Shown here: one piece after another, positions 16,358 to 25,741 of the stretch
How positions within the stretch are numbered: the first letter of the stretch is position 1
Layout of the letters: each line of letters begins with the position of its first letter
Source of the DNA: CAJXSD01 sp964633145
GTDB taxonomy: Bacteria > Pseudomonadota > Alphaproteobacteria > Rhodobacterales > Rhodobacteraceae
Length of the DNA stretch: 64,000 bases
NCBI GenBank assembly: GCA_964633145.1
Contig: CAZWFE010000008.1
Coordinates: forward strand, 1 to 64,000
Direction: 5' to 3'
The notes under the pieces: model-generated
The model's input: only the letters and a program-made list of their open reading frames with translations
What the model was told of the DNA's origin: nothing
Databases searched by the model: none
Translations under genes and position numbers: made by a program

Positions 16358-17233
16358 TTACCCAAGCTTGCAAACTGTTACTTGATCGCACCGCGGGAAT
16401 TGGTCATCCCAATGGGTACGATTAAGCACAACGCCATCGCGCCGGACATGGGCGATCTGATCTAGACCCACATCGGCATAGACCCAGCCTGGCCGCCCCA
16501 TCTGACCCAAGGCCATAATACCCGTGGGCGGAAACCCAGTATCAGGGGGACAAAACACGCCGCCTGCGCCCGTTGCTTCGTCGACGCCGTAGAATCGGGT
16601 ATCGTCTGATAGCAAGGATGCCATCACCGTAACGCATTGATTTTCCAGCGCACGCGCCATGGATCCAATACGTACCCGCCAATATCCCGATGCGGCTTCG
16701 GTACAGGATGGGACCAACAGAATATCAACATCGGCCAAGGCCCGCCCCAGCATCGGAAATTCGCTGTCATAACAAATCAACACCCCGATGCGGCCCAGAT
16801 GGGTGTCAAATATCTGCAACGGGCCACCAGAACTGACAAACCATTCCTCGCGTTCAAAGCGGGTCATAATCTGTTTATCTTGGCACACTGACCCCACATT
16901 TGGCACAACCAGCGCGCAACGGTTGACCATATCACCACCCAAACGCGCCGGCCCTGATCCCATTAGAATCGTCGTATCATATCGGGTGGCACAGGTTTGG
17001 TGGATATCCAAAACCTGGTCAAAGTGATCGGCAATAAACCCCAAGGATGCCGCGCGATCTGCAGCCACATCCGCCCCCGCGATTGAACTGATTTCGTTCA
17101 TCGCATATTCGGGGAACACACATAGATCAGCCCCATTTTCGGCAGCTGTCGCCACCCAAGTGTCGATTTTATCGCGATAACTGTCCCAATTATCATGCCA
17201 ACTGATGGGATAGGCTGAAGTTGCAATTTTCAT
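16358..17233 (-). CDS. Carbon-nitrogen hydrolase (nitrilase superfamily)
   Basis: 291 residues with the full catalytic triad of the superfamily: E42 in FPEYA, K120 in QDKQIMTRFE and C154 in LICYDSEFP. The Glu-Lys-Cys spacing fits an amidase, N-carbamoylase or omega-amidase type enzyme rather than one particular nitrilase branch, so the substrate is not assigned. Single-domain, cytoplasmic, no signal peptide. It lies 82 bases downstream of infA's start region on the same strand but is transcribed toward it, so it could supply read-through into infA. An 80-nt gap separates it from the next minus-strand gene. Confidence 0.88.
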   Translation of the reverse strand: MKIATSAYPISWHDNWDSYRDKIDTWVATAAENGADLCVFPEYAMNEISSIAGADVAADRAASLGFIADHFDQVLDIHQTCATRYDTTILMGSGPARLGGDMVNRCALVVPNVGSVCQDKQIMTRFEREEWFVSSGGPLQIFDTHLGRIGVLICYDSEFPMLGRALADVDILLVPSCTEAASGYWRVRIGSMARALENQCVTVMASLLSDDTRFYGVDEATGAGGVFCPPDTGFPPTGIMALGQMGRPGWVYADVGLDQIAHVRRDGVVLNRTHWDDQFPRCDQVTVCKLG

Positions 17234-17312
17234 AAATCTGTCCTGTGCGCGAACAATGGTTGATGCGGCAACTATGGAACAGGCAGACCACCCTTGTACA
17301 GATGGGGAACGA

Positions 17313-17711
17313 TTAATTCAGGTTTTTTCGCTTGGGTGCCGATAATATCATCGGGGATGTGGATCCTGATGTGGCAAACATATCCATGTCGTCTGACACC
17401 TCGGCGGATACGATCAAACATTTGCTGATGTGCGCCTCTTTTTGCAGGCGGGCATGCAGGGAAATGGTCACATCCAAACCACCCAATTCATCTGCAAACA
17501 GATAGGCCAGCAATGGCGGTTCTTGGGCCGCATCAATCAAGTCACGCGCCTGTTGAAACGATGCCGCCTGCGCGACCCCGATTTCCAGAAAGCTAAGCCC
17601 CCGTTTCAGGGATTGCCAGCTGCCATCGTCACCCCCCATGACCAAGATCCAAGACCCCGAAACATGAGAGGTGCCGTGTTGCAGCAATTTGATCAAATGA
17701 TCGATAGACAC
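17313..17711 (-). CDS. Hypothetical protein, possibly a degenerate receiver-like domain
   Basis: 132 residues that I do not recognise. The middle reads as alternating strands and helices: SWILVMGGDDG, then LEIGVAQAASFQQARDLIDA, then LAYLFADELGGLDVTISLHARLQ, then CLIVSAE. This spacing resembles a response-regulator receiver fold. A clear acidic pocket at the start and a confident phosphoacceptor Asp are lacking, so any receiver identity would be a pseudo-receiver. No histidine kinase or output domain lies next to it. It is flanked by the nitrilase and the esterase genes on the same strand. Confidence 0.55.
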   Translation of the reverse strand: MSIDHLIKLLQHGTSHVSGSWILVMGGDDGSWQSLKRGLSFLEIGVAQAASFQQARDLIDAAQEPPLLAYLFADELGGLDVTISLHARLQKEAHISKCLIVSAEVSDDMDMFATSGSTSPMILSAPKRKNLN

Positions 17712-17866
17712 AACAGTATACTCGTTACCAAACTACAGGTGCAGTGTGCCACAGGCCTATCGCCCGAAACAGACACGCATTAGAATACTAACAGGAATTT
17801 CGTATCAAAATTGTAAATCAATCACAGCGATATCAGTCCCTCGGGATGAAACCCCTGACTTTGGGA

Positions 17867-18559
17867 TCAGTCTGTTTTTTGATCAATCAGTTCGATCACA
17901 CGCGGCCCGATATAGGCTACGATTTTGCGAACGCCATCGCGATTTGGGTGAATACCGTCGTCTTGCATAAACTCTTGGATCGCTTGCAGGTTTTCATCGC
18001 CGTCTAGCAGGGCATCAAAGAAACTGGGGACATAAAGGGCCGAAAATTCCTGTGCCAAATCGGGATAAATGGCATCAAATTCCGCCTTGTAGTCAGGCCC
18101 GAAATTGCCGGGTGCATACATCCCAACGATCAATGCAGGCAGACCGCGATCGCGCAGAATGGATAAAATACCATGCAAATTGTCGCGTGACATGGCAGGC
18201 GGCAGGCCCCGCAACACGTCGTTTCCACCCAGCGCCACGATCACGCCATCAACGTCATTCATTAACAGCCATTCAACACGGTCCAGCCCACCAGCCGTGG
18301 TATCGCCCGATACACCGCCATTCAAAACGCGTACGTCGCGACCATTTTCGCCCAACCACGCCTGTAGTTGCGGCACCAATCCTTCGTGATCGGGCAGCCC
18401 ATATCCTTGGGTCAAACTATCGCCCAACGCCAAAATGGTGGCTGTGGGTTGTGCCCATGATATTGACGCGCCTAAAAATAGTAGGCCAAAAACCTTGCTC
18501 AGACGGGTAAAGGCCCCATATGTGACCTGTCGCAACAATAACAAAGTTCTTTGAAACAT
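17867..18559 (-). CDS. tesA: GDSL-type esterase / acyl-CoA thioesterase I-like (TesA)
   Basis: 230 residues with an N-terminal hydrophobic segment (about residues 22-36, ending SWA before QPTATI) consistent with export to the periplasm. SGNH hydrolase blocks are present: block I LALGDSLTQGYG (catalytic Ser48), block II NGGVSGDTTAGG, block III LGGNDVLRG and block V DGIHPN with the catalytic Asp and His. The family has thioesterase, protease and lysophospholipase activity in E. coli TesA. The ATG at 18559 follows a strong AGGAG and overlaps by two bases the start codon of the divergent ABC gene, an arrangement that mirrors E. coli tesA/ybbA. Confidence 0.88.
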   Translation of the reverse strand: MFQRTLLLLRQVTYGAFTRLSKVFGLLFLGASISWAQPTATILALGDSLTQGYGLPDHEGLVPQLQAWLGENGRDVRVLNGGVSGDTTAGGLDRVEWLLMNDVDGVIVALGGNDVLRGLPPAMSRDNLHGILSILRDRGLPALIVGMYAPGNFGPDYKAEFDAIYPDLAQEFSALYVPSFFDALLDGDENLQAIQEFMQDDGIHPNRDGVRKIVAYIGPRVIELIDQKTD

Positions 18560-18560
18560 G
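18557..18560. other. Overlapping divergent start codons (CATG)
   Basis: The palindrome CATG serves both genes: the minus-strand ATG of the esterase is 18559-18557 and the plus-strand ATG of the ABC gene is 18558-18560. There is no intergenic space, so each gene's ribosome-binding site and promoter must lie inside the other's coding sequence. The esterase has AGGAG; the ABC gene has no clear Shine-Dalgarno. Confidence 0.8.
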
Positions 18561-19241
18561 GCATCTCCTCTTATCTCTCTTACAGATGTGTCCTTATCTT
18601 TGCAAAGCAATGCTGGACCCGTCGAAATTTTGAAAAATATCAGTCTAGCAATCAATACCGGCGAAAGTGTTGGGCTGATCGGACCGTCTGGTTCGGGAAA
18701 ATCATCCCTGTTGATGTTAATGGGTGGGTTAGAGCGCGCGACAGGTGGCACATTGGCCATAAACGGCGCCACTTTGGGCGATATGAGCGAAGACCAACTG
18801 GCACGTTTCCGGCGCGACACCATGGGAATTGTGTTTCAATCATTCCATTTGATCCCGACGATGACCGCCATGGAAAATGTCGCAACGCCGCTTGAACTGG
18901 CCGGCCATCGCGATGCGTTTGATCGCGCGCGCGACGCATTGGATCAGGTGGGCCTGTCGCACCGTGCCGACCATTATCCTGCACAGATGTCAGGGGGCGA
19001 ACAACAACGCGTGGCCTTGGCGCGTGCCATCGTTGGACGGCCCAAATTGTTGCTGGCCGACGAACCAACCGGAAACTTGGATGGTAAAAACGGTGCGGCA
19101 GTTATGGATTTGATGTTTGATCTGCAGGCAAAATTTGGGGTCACCATGGTATTGGTCACCCATGATCCCGCACTGGCTGACCGATGCGACCGCACGATCC
19201 GCCTGTCTGATGGCACCCTGATGCAAGAGGATGCAGCATGA
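18558..19241 (+). CDS. ABC transporter ATP-binding protein (YbbA/LolD-like)
   Basis: 227 residues. Walker A GPSGSGKSS, the signature SGGEQQRVALARA, Walker B LLLADEPTGNLD and the switch His in LVTHDPA are all visible. It belongs to the MacB/LolD/YbbA group that powers FtsX-type permeases. It is followed by the permease gene with a 4-base overlap. No alternative start is better supported than 18558, which has a weak ribosome-binding site, so expression could depend on transcription starting inside the esterase gene. By analogy with E. coli ybbA it may help the neighbouring TesA-like enzyme or export a hydrophobic substrate. Confidence 0.93.
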   Translation: MASPLISLTDVSLSLQSNAGPVEILKNISLAINTGESVGLIGPSGSGKSSLLMLMGGLERATGGTLAINGATLGDMSEDQLARFRRDTMGIVFQSFHLIPTMTAMENVATPLELAGHRDAFDRARDALDQVGLSHRADHYPAQMSGGEQQRVALARAIVGRPKLLLADEPTGNLDGKNGAAVMDLMFDLQAKFGVTMVLVTHDPALADRCDRTIRLSDGTLMQEDAA

Positions 19242-21766
19242 CATCATCGACAGCATTGCGGTTTGCACTGCGCGAATTGCGCGCAGGCTTGGGCGGATTT
19301 CGGATCCTGATTGCCTGTCTGGCCCTAGGTGTGGCCGCGATTGCCGCCGTGGGCACCGTGCGCAGCGGAATTGAGGCCGGCCTGACCCGCGAAGGCGCCA
19401 CCATCCTTGGCGGCGATGCCGAGGCGGAATTTACCTATCGCCGCGCAACAGACAAAGAATTGCAATGGATAGCCGAAAACAGCCTGCAATATTCTGAAAT
19501 CATCGATTTTCGATCCATGCTGACCGCCACGGTCGACGGGCAATCGGAACGTGGACTGACGCAGGTCAAGGCCATCGATGAAAATTATCCGCTATACGGA
19601 AATCCGCGCCTGACCAGCGGTCAGGATATTCAGTCTGTTTTGTCCGCTGCTGGCGATGTTCCCGGTATCGTGGTTGAACCCCTGTTGGCCGATCAACTGG
19701 GTCTGGCCGTCGGGGATCGCGTGAAATTGGGCACCCAAACCTATGAACTGCGCGATTTGATCGAATACATTCCTGACAGCGCGGGCGATGGGTTCGGATT
19801 GGGGCCCCGCACACTGGTGCTTAGCCGCGATCTAGAGGGATCAGGTCTGATTACCCAAGGCACGCTATACGAATCCAAGTACCGCATGAAAACACCACCC
19901 GGCACCGATTTGGCGCAGCTGGAAACCGCCGCCGATACGGTATTTCAGGGCGCGGGTGTACGCTGGCGCGATTCAAACAATGCGGCACCGGGGATCCAAC
20001 GGTTTGTCGACCGTTTGGGTGCGTTCTTGATATTGGTTGGCCTGTCGGGTTTGGCAACAGGCGGCATAGGTGTATCCACCGCCGTTCGGGCCTATTTGCA
20101 GCGCAAGGTTAGCGTGATTGCCACCCTGCGGTCGCTGGGCGCGGAAAATTCAGTCATTTTTCAAACCTATTTCATGCAAATTGGCATCCTGTCGGGTCTG
20201 GGCATTTTATTGGGGTTGGTCATTGGTATTGGTGCGCCCCTGCTGGCGGCGCCCCTGATTACGGCATCATTGCCGTTCCCTGTATCCATTTCAATCTATC
20301 CCCAACCCGTGATCGAGGCGGTGATATATGGCGGATTAACCGCCGCGCTGTTTACCCTGTGGCCACTGGCGCAGGCCGAAAATATTCGCGCGGCTGCATT
20401 GTTTCGTGATGCGGCGGAAAATGCCTATACCCGACCACGTGTGCCTTATGTCATTGCCATTGTGGTTTTGGTGGCAACATTGTTGGCCAGCGCCAGTTGG
20501 TTTACGGGCTCTGCCCAACTTACACTATGGACAGCGGGTGGTGTGATTGGTGCGCTGATCCTGTTGGCATTGACGGCCGCGGGCATCCGTTGGTTGGCCC
20601 GCGCACTGCGCCGACGCAGCTATAATTATGCCCGCACACGCTGGGCCATTTCCGCCATCAGCGGCAAAAACGAAGGGGCGGCCGCCATCATTCTGGCCAT
20701 TGGCTTGGGCCTGTCCGTTTTGGCAGCCATGGGCCAAATTGATGGCAACCTGCGCCAAGCGATCAAAAATGACCTGCCCGAGGTCGCGCCGTCGTACTTC
20801 TTTGTCGATATTCAGAAATCACAAATGCCGGAATTTCGTCAAATGATGGCCGATACCCCGCAGGTATCACGCTATGATGCGGCGCCGATGTTGCGTGCGG
20901 TGGTCACCCAAATCAACGGCAAACCCGCGCTTGACGTGGCACCAGATCATTGGGTTGTCCGTGGCGATCGCGGCATCACCTATGCTGAAAAACTGCCCGA
21001 TCGCTATGCGATTACAGACGGCGAATGGTGGCCCGCAGATTATGACGGACCACCCCAAATCAGTTTTGCCAAAGAAGAAGCCGAGGAAATCGGTTTGGTC
21101 CTAGGCGACACAGTCACGGTCAATATTCTGGGTCGTGATATTACGGGCACGATCACCAGTTTCCGCGATGTCGATTTTTCAACGGCCGGAATTGGCTTTG
21201 TCATGACCATGAACCCCGCCGCCTTGCGCGGCGCGCCCCACACATTCATTGCCACCGTTTACGCCGATGCAGAGTACGAGGCACAGTTACTGCGCGATCT
21301 GGCCGAACCCTTTCCCAATATCACCGCCATTCGGATCAAGGATGCAATTGACCGTGTGTCATCTGTATTGAACTCAATTGCGGCGGCTGTTTCCTATGGT
21401 GCTGCGGCAACGTTGTTAACTGGGTTTTTGGTGCTGATCGGATCGGCAATTTCTGCGCAACATGCCCGAAACTTTGAATCAGCAATCCTGAAAACACTAG
21501 GCGCCAGTCGCCGTGACATTTTGTTCAGCTTTGCGCTGCGGTCCGGTGTTATGGGGGCCACGGCAGGATTTGTGGCCATTTTCGTTGGTATCGCTGCGGG
21601 TTGGGCCATCAATTATTTCATCATGGATGCGGATTTCAATGTCATTTGGTCCAACGCTTTGGGCGTTGTCGCAGGCGGCATATTGGCCAATGTTTTGGCC
21701 AACCTTGGCTTTGCCCTGCGGGCGTTGAATGCGTCCCCTGCCCGCATATTACGGTCGCGGGAATAG
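19238..21766 (+). CDS. FtsX-like ABC transporter permease (YbbP-like)
   Basis: 842 residues, twice the usual MacB length, as in YbbP-type permeases. The layout is one N-terminal membrane segment (about residues 18-40), a long soluble domain, a three-helix FtsX block (about 255-375), two further helices (about 395-450), a second soluble domain and a C-terminal three-helix FtsX block (about 705-840). The duplicated FtsX domain packs with the ATPase encoded just upstream, overlapping by 4 bases (ATGA). The substrate is unknown; homologues are linked to lipoprotein or envelope-component handling. The next gene starts 55 bases after the stop and might be in the same transcript. Confidence 0.9.
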   Translation: MTSSTALRFALRELRAGLGGFRILIACLALGVAAIAAVGTVRSGIEAGLTREGATILGGDAEAEFTYRRATDKELQWIAENSLQYSEIIDFRSMLTATVDGQSERGLTQVKAIDENYPLYGNPRLTSGQDIQSVLSAAGDVPGIVVEPLLADQLGLAVGDRVKLGTQTYELRDLIEYIPDSAGDGFGLGPRTLVLSRDLEGSGLITQGTLYESKYRMKTPPGTDLAQLETAADTVFQGAGVRWRDSNNAAPGIQRFVDRLGAFLILVGLSGLATGGIGVSTAVRAYLQRKVSVIATLRSLGAENSVIFQTYFMQIGILSGLGILLGLVIGIGAPLLAAPLITASLPFPVSISIYPQPVIEAVIYGGLTAALFTLWPLAQAENIRAAALFRDAAENAYTRPRVPYVIAIVVLVATLLASASWFTGSAQLTLWTAGGVIGALILLALTAAGIRWLARALRRRSYNYARTRWAISAISGKNEGAAAIILAIGLGLSVLAAMGQIDGNLRQAIKNDLPEVAPSYFFVDIQKSQMPEFRQMMADTPQVSRYDAAPMLRAVVTQINGKPALDVAPDHWVVRGDRGITYAEKLPDRYAITDGEWWPADYDGPPQISFAKEEAEEIGLVLGDTVTVNILGRDITGTITSFRDVDFSTAGIGFVMTMNPAALRGAPHTFIATVYADAEYEAQLLRDLAEPFPNITAIRIKDAIDRVSSVLNSIAAAVSYGAAATLLTGFLVLIGSAISAQHARNFESAILKTLGASRRDILFSFALRSGVMGATAGFVAIFVGIAAGWAINYFIMDADFNVIWSNALGVVAGGILANVLANLGFALRALNASPARILRSRE

Positions 21767-21821
21767 CCAAATCATCCTGGGGTTGTTATACTGTTGCGGA
21801 TTTGACCCATTAGGAATTGAC

Positions 21822-22688
21822 ATGACATCTGATTTACCCAGCCCGATCACCACCCTGACCCCTGCACAACAGGCGCAGGTCATAAATTTGGTTCGACGCG
21901 CGGCGCAGTCAGAAATCATGCCGCGCTATCAGAATCTGGCAAATTTCGAAATCACGGCAAAATCGCGCGACGATGATTTGGTGACCCAAGCCGACCTAGA
22001 TGCCGAGGCCAGGATCACCCGCGGCCTGCTGCGCCTGTTTCCCCACGCCCAAGTCGTCGGAGAAGAAGCCATCGCCAAGACCCCAGAATTGCGCGACACT
22101 CTGTCAGATCATGAATTCACCTTTGTCATTGATCCGATTGATGGCACTTGGAATTATTCCAAGGGGGTGGCCGTGTTCGGGGTGATTTTGTCGGTTTTAC
22201 GATTTGGTGTACCCGTATTCGGGATCTTGTATGACCCAATGCAGGATGATTATGTTATTGCTGATCATGCAACACAATCGGCACGTTTTGTGCCCGCACG
22301 CGGCGCAGCACGCGCCATTGCAACCGCCCCCCCGAAACCGATGGGGGAATTGGATGGCTATGTTCATCTGGGGCTGATGCCCAAGGATGTGCAATTCGCC
22401 CTGGCCCCCGTTTTGCCGAATTTCCGTCGCACAACTGTGTTGCGCTGTTCGTGTCACGAATATCGGCTGCTCGCATCAGGGCATGCTGATTTTTGCCTGT
22501 CCGCCACGCTGAACCCATGGGATCATGCGGCGGGTGTGTTGGCCTGTCAAATGGCGGGGGGTGTTGCACAGTTTCTGGATGGATCCCCCTATAATGCACG
22601 CCAAAAAACCGGATATTTACTGACGGCTGCATCGCAAGACACATGGGACCAAGTGGCCGAGGTCTTGCGCCCAGTGTTGATGGATTAG
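21822..22688 (+). CDS. Inositol monophosphatase family phosphatase
   Basis: 288 residues. Metal-binding motifs of the family are visible: VVGEEA (Glu), DPIDGTWNYSKG (the DPIDG motif, three metal ligands) and the WDHAAG motif near the C-terminus. These enzymes hydrolyse inositol phosphates, other sugar phosphates or 3'-phosphoadenosine phosphates. The long insertion between DPIDG and WDHAAG does not let me choose a substrate. The ATG at 21822 follows TAGGAATTGAC; the longer in-frame start at 21729 overlaps the permease gene. It is a distant relative of the phosphatase at 45495-46277, which has the same motifs. Confidence 0.85.
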   Translation: MTSDLPSPITTLTPAQQAQVINLVRRAAQSEIMPRYQNLANFEITAKSRDDDLVTQADLDAEARITRGLLRLFPHAQVVGEEAIAKTPELRDTLSDHEFTFVIDPIDGTWNYSKGVAVFGVILSVLRFGVPVFGILYDPMQDDYVIADHATQSARFVPARGAARAIATAPPKPMGELDGYVHLGLMPKDVQFALAPVLPNFRRTTVLRCSCHEYRLLASGHADFCLSATLNPWDHAAGVLACQMAGGVAQFLDGSPYNARQKTGYLLTAASQDTWDQVAEVLRPVLMD

Positions 22689-22692
22689 CAGT

Positions 22693-23442
22693 TTAATCAA
22701 CCCGCTGGGCGATATAAAAACCGTAACTAAAATGGGCACTGTTGCGGGTATACAGATCGATTTCAGACCGTTCGGCCGCCACGATGTCATGGGCATCTTG
22801 GGACGAATGTTTGTTTAGAAAAGCGTCGAAATTTGCCTGCATCGGGGAATAATATTCATCCATCCAACACGCAATATCCAATGGGAAATACCCCAACATC
22901 TGAAATCCCTGTTGTTCCAGCAGGGCTATTTTTTCGCTAGCCTTTGCAATTTCAGGGTACTGACTGGTCCAGTAATCGGTCAATTCTTGGGGCCGCTCGT
23001 GTCCCAACCAAGTGATTTCTGACACCGCCAACACGCCACCTGTTTTCAACAGGGGCCGCCACAGATCAATCCCTTTGGCAAAGCCGATGTTATAAATCGC
23101 CCCCTCGGACCATATTAGATCCAGTGATTGCGGCGCAAAGGGCAGATCATCCATAGATCCCGCAAGGCATTCGATTTTGTCAGACACACCCGCAGTGGCC
23201 GCACGATCGGCCAGAACGGCCAAAAAATCATCGAACAGATCAACCGCCGTTATTTTGGCATTCAAGGTATCTGCCAAAACCAATGTGGACGCCCCCGTAC
23301 CACATCCCAAATCCGCCACGGCTAGGGTGTCATTTGATGTGGTCAGACCCGTTAAATCCAAGGCGCGGCGCGTTGCCGCATTTGATCCCGGCCCTTGGCG
23401 CGGGTTGGGTTTGTGAAAATCCACCAGTAAATCAAAATTCAT
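22693..23442 (-). CDS. Class I SAM-dependent methyltransferase
   Basis: 249 residues. SAM-binding motif I is visible as VADLGCGTGASTLVLA, post-I as ITAVDLFDD, and motif II as LDLIWSEGAIYNIG. The C-terminal YPLD-IACWMDEYYSPMQ region is not typical of a named subfamily, so the substrate is unknown. The ATG at 23442 opens the family-like MNFDLLVDFHKPNPRQGPGS. Upstream (23443-23654) is a 212-nt gap shared with the divergent EF-hand gene, where no regulatory site was recognised. Confidence 0.85.
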   Translation of the reverse strand: MNFDLLVDFHKPNPRQGPGSNAATRRALDLTGLTTSNDTLAVADLGCGTGASTLVLADTLNAKITAVDLFDDFLAVLADRAATAGVSDKIECLAGSMDDLPFAPQSLDLIWSEGAIYNIGFAKGIDLWRPLLKTGGVLAVSEITWLGHERPQELTDYWTSQYPEIAKASEKIALLEQQGFQMLGYFPLDIACWMDEYYSPMQANFDAFLNKHSSQDAHDIVAAERSEIDLYTRNSAHFSYGFYIAQRVD

Positions 23443-23654
23443 GTGCTGCCCAATCCTGTTCTGCCTGCACACATATAGTAACAAAACACCCGAATAAAAG
23501 GGAAACACAAAGCGCACCTATCCAATGAAATGTGCCCCCAATGCCATTGCAAAAATCCATTTGGTGATTTTTCAAAATTTTTTCAATCTTTCGCGACGGA
23601 ACTTGGATTGTGCCGCGTATCATATTCAGAAAACGCAATTTGAAAGGACCTCCT

Positions 23655-24110
23655 ATGACCCGTTTTACAGCAACCGCCACAATTTTTGCAGCAGCAATCA
23701 CATTGGCAACCGCCCCTGTTCACGCTGCTGGTGTGCCGGGCCAACATTTCATCGAAAATTGGGATCTGTCAGGTGATGGCATCGTTTCACTGGCCGAAGT
23801 GATCGAACGTCGTGGCGACATTTTCCTGACCTTTGATGCGGACGAAAATGGGTTCATCGATGCAGACGAATATGTTGCATTCGACGAAGCCCGCGCCGAA
23901 GACATGAAGGGCCAAGGCGGCGCAAATGGTCACGGCAAAGGTGCTATGAAAAACATGTCCGAAGGCATGACATTGGCATTTAATGACGCCGACAACGACG
24001 GTCAGGTGTCGCGCGACGAATTTTTAGGCGCAGTCGATCGTTGGATGGAATTGGTTGACCGTGACGGTGACAATGCGATCACCACGGCCGATTTTGGTCC
24101 GAAAAAATAA
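23655..24110 (+). CDS. Exported EF-hand calcium-binding protein
   Basis: 151 residues. A signal peptide (residues 1-24, ending VHA before AGVPG) is followed by four EF-hand loops: D37-E48 (DLSGDGIVSLAE), D61-E72 (DADENGFIDADE), D111-E122 (DADNDGQVSRDE) and D135-D146 (DRDGDNAITTAD). The last ends in Asp instead of Glu and may bind Ca2+ more weakly. A Gly/Lys/Met-rich linker (residues 83-105) divides the two pairs. It is likely a periplasmic Ca2+ sensor or buffer. A strong AAAGGACCTCCT precedes the ATG. A terminator hairpin follows at 24117-24142. Confidence 0.92.
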   Translation: MTRFTATATIFAAAITLATAPVHAAGVPGQHFIENWDLSGDGIVSLAEVIERRGDIFLTFDADENGFIDADEYVAFDEARAEDMKGQGGANGHGKGAMKNMSEGMTLAFNDADNDGQVSRDEFLGAVDRWMELVDRDGDNAITTADFGPKK

Positions 24111-24116
24111 TATGAA

Positions 24117-24142
24117 TTGGCGGCCCTTATTTGGGCCGCCAA
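24117..24142. terminator. Terminator between EF-hand and aldehyde dehydrogenase genes
   Basis: TTGGCGGCCC (24117-24126) and GGGCCGCCAA (24133-24142) form a perfect 10-bp stem with loop TTATTT. It sits between two convergent genes and is probably bidirectional. Confidence 0.8.
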
Positions 24143-24149
24143 ACCTAAT

Positions 24150-25589
24150 TTAACCGATATGCCAGCCAGCGGTTGATTTGACCTCTAGGAAATCTTCGAT
24201 CCCCCATGTGCCGCCTTCGCGGCCATTGCCGGATTGTTTCATCCCACCAAAGGGCGACCCCGCCGCGCGGCCATTGCCATTCATTTCCACCATGCCCGAC
24301 CGCAGTTGACGCGCCACGCGATTTGCGCGTTCGCCGTCTTGGGTTTGGACATAGTTGGTCAGGCCATAGGGCGTATCATTGGCGATTGCGATGGCTTCTT
24401 CCTCTGTGTCGAATGGGATCATGCACATCACAGGGCCAAAGATTTCCTGACGTGAAATAACCATATCATTATGCGCATCGGCAAAAATCGTTGGTTTGAC
24501 ATAAAACCCGCGGTTCAACCCTTCGGGACGGCCAACGCCACCGGCGATCAGGCGCGCACCTTCGTCGATGCCCTGTTGGATCAGATCCTGAATTTTGTTG
24601 AACTGGGTTTCGTTCACAACGGGGCCAATATGACGGCCTGGTTCGTTGGCGGGGCCCACAGTGACTTTGTTCGCGGTGGCGGCCGCAATTTCAACCGCTT
24701 GGTCATAAATGCTGCGTTCGACCAACATACGGGTGGGCGCATTACAGGATTGGCCCGAATTGTTCATCACACGCAACACGCCGCGCGATACCGCTTTTTC
24801 ATCAGCATCCGCGAAAATCAGGTTCGCGCCTTTGCCACCCAATTCCAAATGCACCCGTTTCAATGTGTCAGCTGCGTTTTTGGAAATGGCGATGCCTGCG
24901 CGGGTTGATCCGGTAAAGGACACCATATCCACATCAGGATGCCCGCTAAGATCCGTTCCAACGCCTGGGCCATTGCCATTGATCAGGTTGAAAACACCTG
25001 CCGGGAAACCGGCCGCATCCATGATTTCAGCGAAAATCATGCCGCTGATTGGGCTTTCTTCGGATGGTTTTAACACCATGGTGCAGCCAGCAATTGCCGC
25101 GGCCGCGACCTTTAGGATGATCTGGTTCATTGGCCAGTTCCACGGCGTAATCAACGCACAAACACCGACCGATTCCCATAAAATCATATCTGTTGGGGCA
25201 TGATCGCCCAAGGGACGTTCAAATTTGAAATTTTTTGCTGCGCGCAAAAACCCATCGATGTGAAATGGACCTACGCCAATTTGTTGTTGACGCGACATAT
25301 CAATCGGCGCGCCCATTTCCATTGAAATCGCTTGGGCCATATCTTCGGCACGGTCTTGGTACGCGGCCAGCAATTTTTCAACCAATTCGATGCGTTCGTT
25401 TGCAGGACGCGATGACCATGCGGGCCACGCCGCCTTGGCTGCGGCAACGGCTGCGTTTGTATCCGCGGTCCCACCTAATGAAATGACAGCGCAGGGCTCT
25501 TCGGTGGTGGGGTTTATAACATGGTGATCCTGCCCGTCGATTGGATTGACCCATGTCCCATTGATATAAAATTGGCGTCTTTCTATCAT
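24150..25589 (-). CDS. NAD(P)-dependent aldehyde dehydrogenase
   Basis: 479 residues. Catalytic Cys is seen in NSGQSCNAPTRM, the general base Glu in VHLELGGKGAN, and the cofactor-binding SFTGSTRAG and TPWNWPMNQ motifs are present. It belongs to the large aldehyde dehydrogenase superfamily; the substrate cannot be read from sequence. The ATG at 25589 is preceded by GGGAAAGC; the longer in-frame start at 25685 gives Cys-rich non-conserved residues. It is divergent from the peroxiredoxin gene with a 152-nt gap between starts. Confidence 0.93.
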   Translation of the reverse strand: MIERRQFYINGTWVNPIDGQDHHVINPTTEEPCAVISLGGTADTNAAVAAAKAAWPAWSSRPANERIELVEKLLAAYQDRAEDMAQAISMEMGAPIDMSRQQQIGVGPFHIDGFLRAAKNFKFERPLGDHAPTDMILWESVGVCALITPWNWPMNQIILKVAAAAIAGCTMVLKPSEESPISGMIFAEIMDAAGFPAGVFNLINGNGPGVGTDLSGHPDVDMVSFTGSTRAGIAISKNAADTLKRVHLELGGKGANLIFADADEKAVSRGVLRVMNNSGQSCNAPTRMLVERSIYDQAVEIAAATANKVTVGPANEPGRHIGPVVNETQFNKIQDLIQQGIDEGARLIAGGVGRPEGLNRGFYVKPTIFADAHNDMVISRQEIFGPVMCMIPFDTEEEAIAIANDTPYGLTNYVQTQDGERANRVARQLRSGMVEMNGNGRAAGSPFGGMKQSGNGREGGTWGIEDFLEVKSTAGWHIG

Positions 25590-25741
25590 ATTGCTTTCCC
25601 ATTTTAGGTTATTTTGTTGACCGCATAGCACGGGGCTGGGGCAGAGTGTCACCCCTTGGCTAAATTTACAACTATCCACTTGCATTTATTCGTCGCAAAG
25701 CAATATATACAAATTATCGAATATGAGAAGGATTCTAAACT

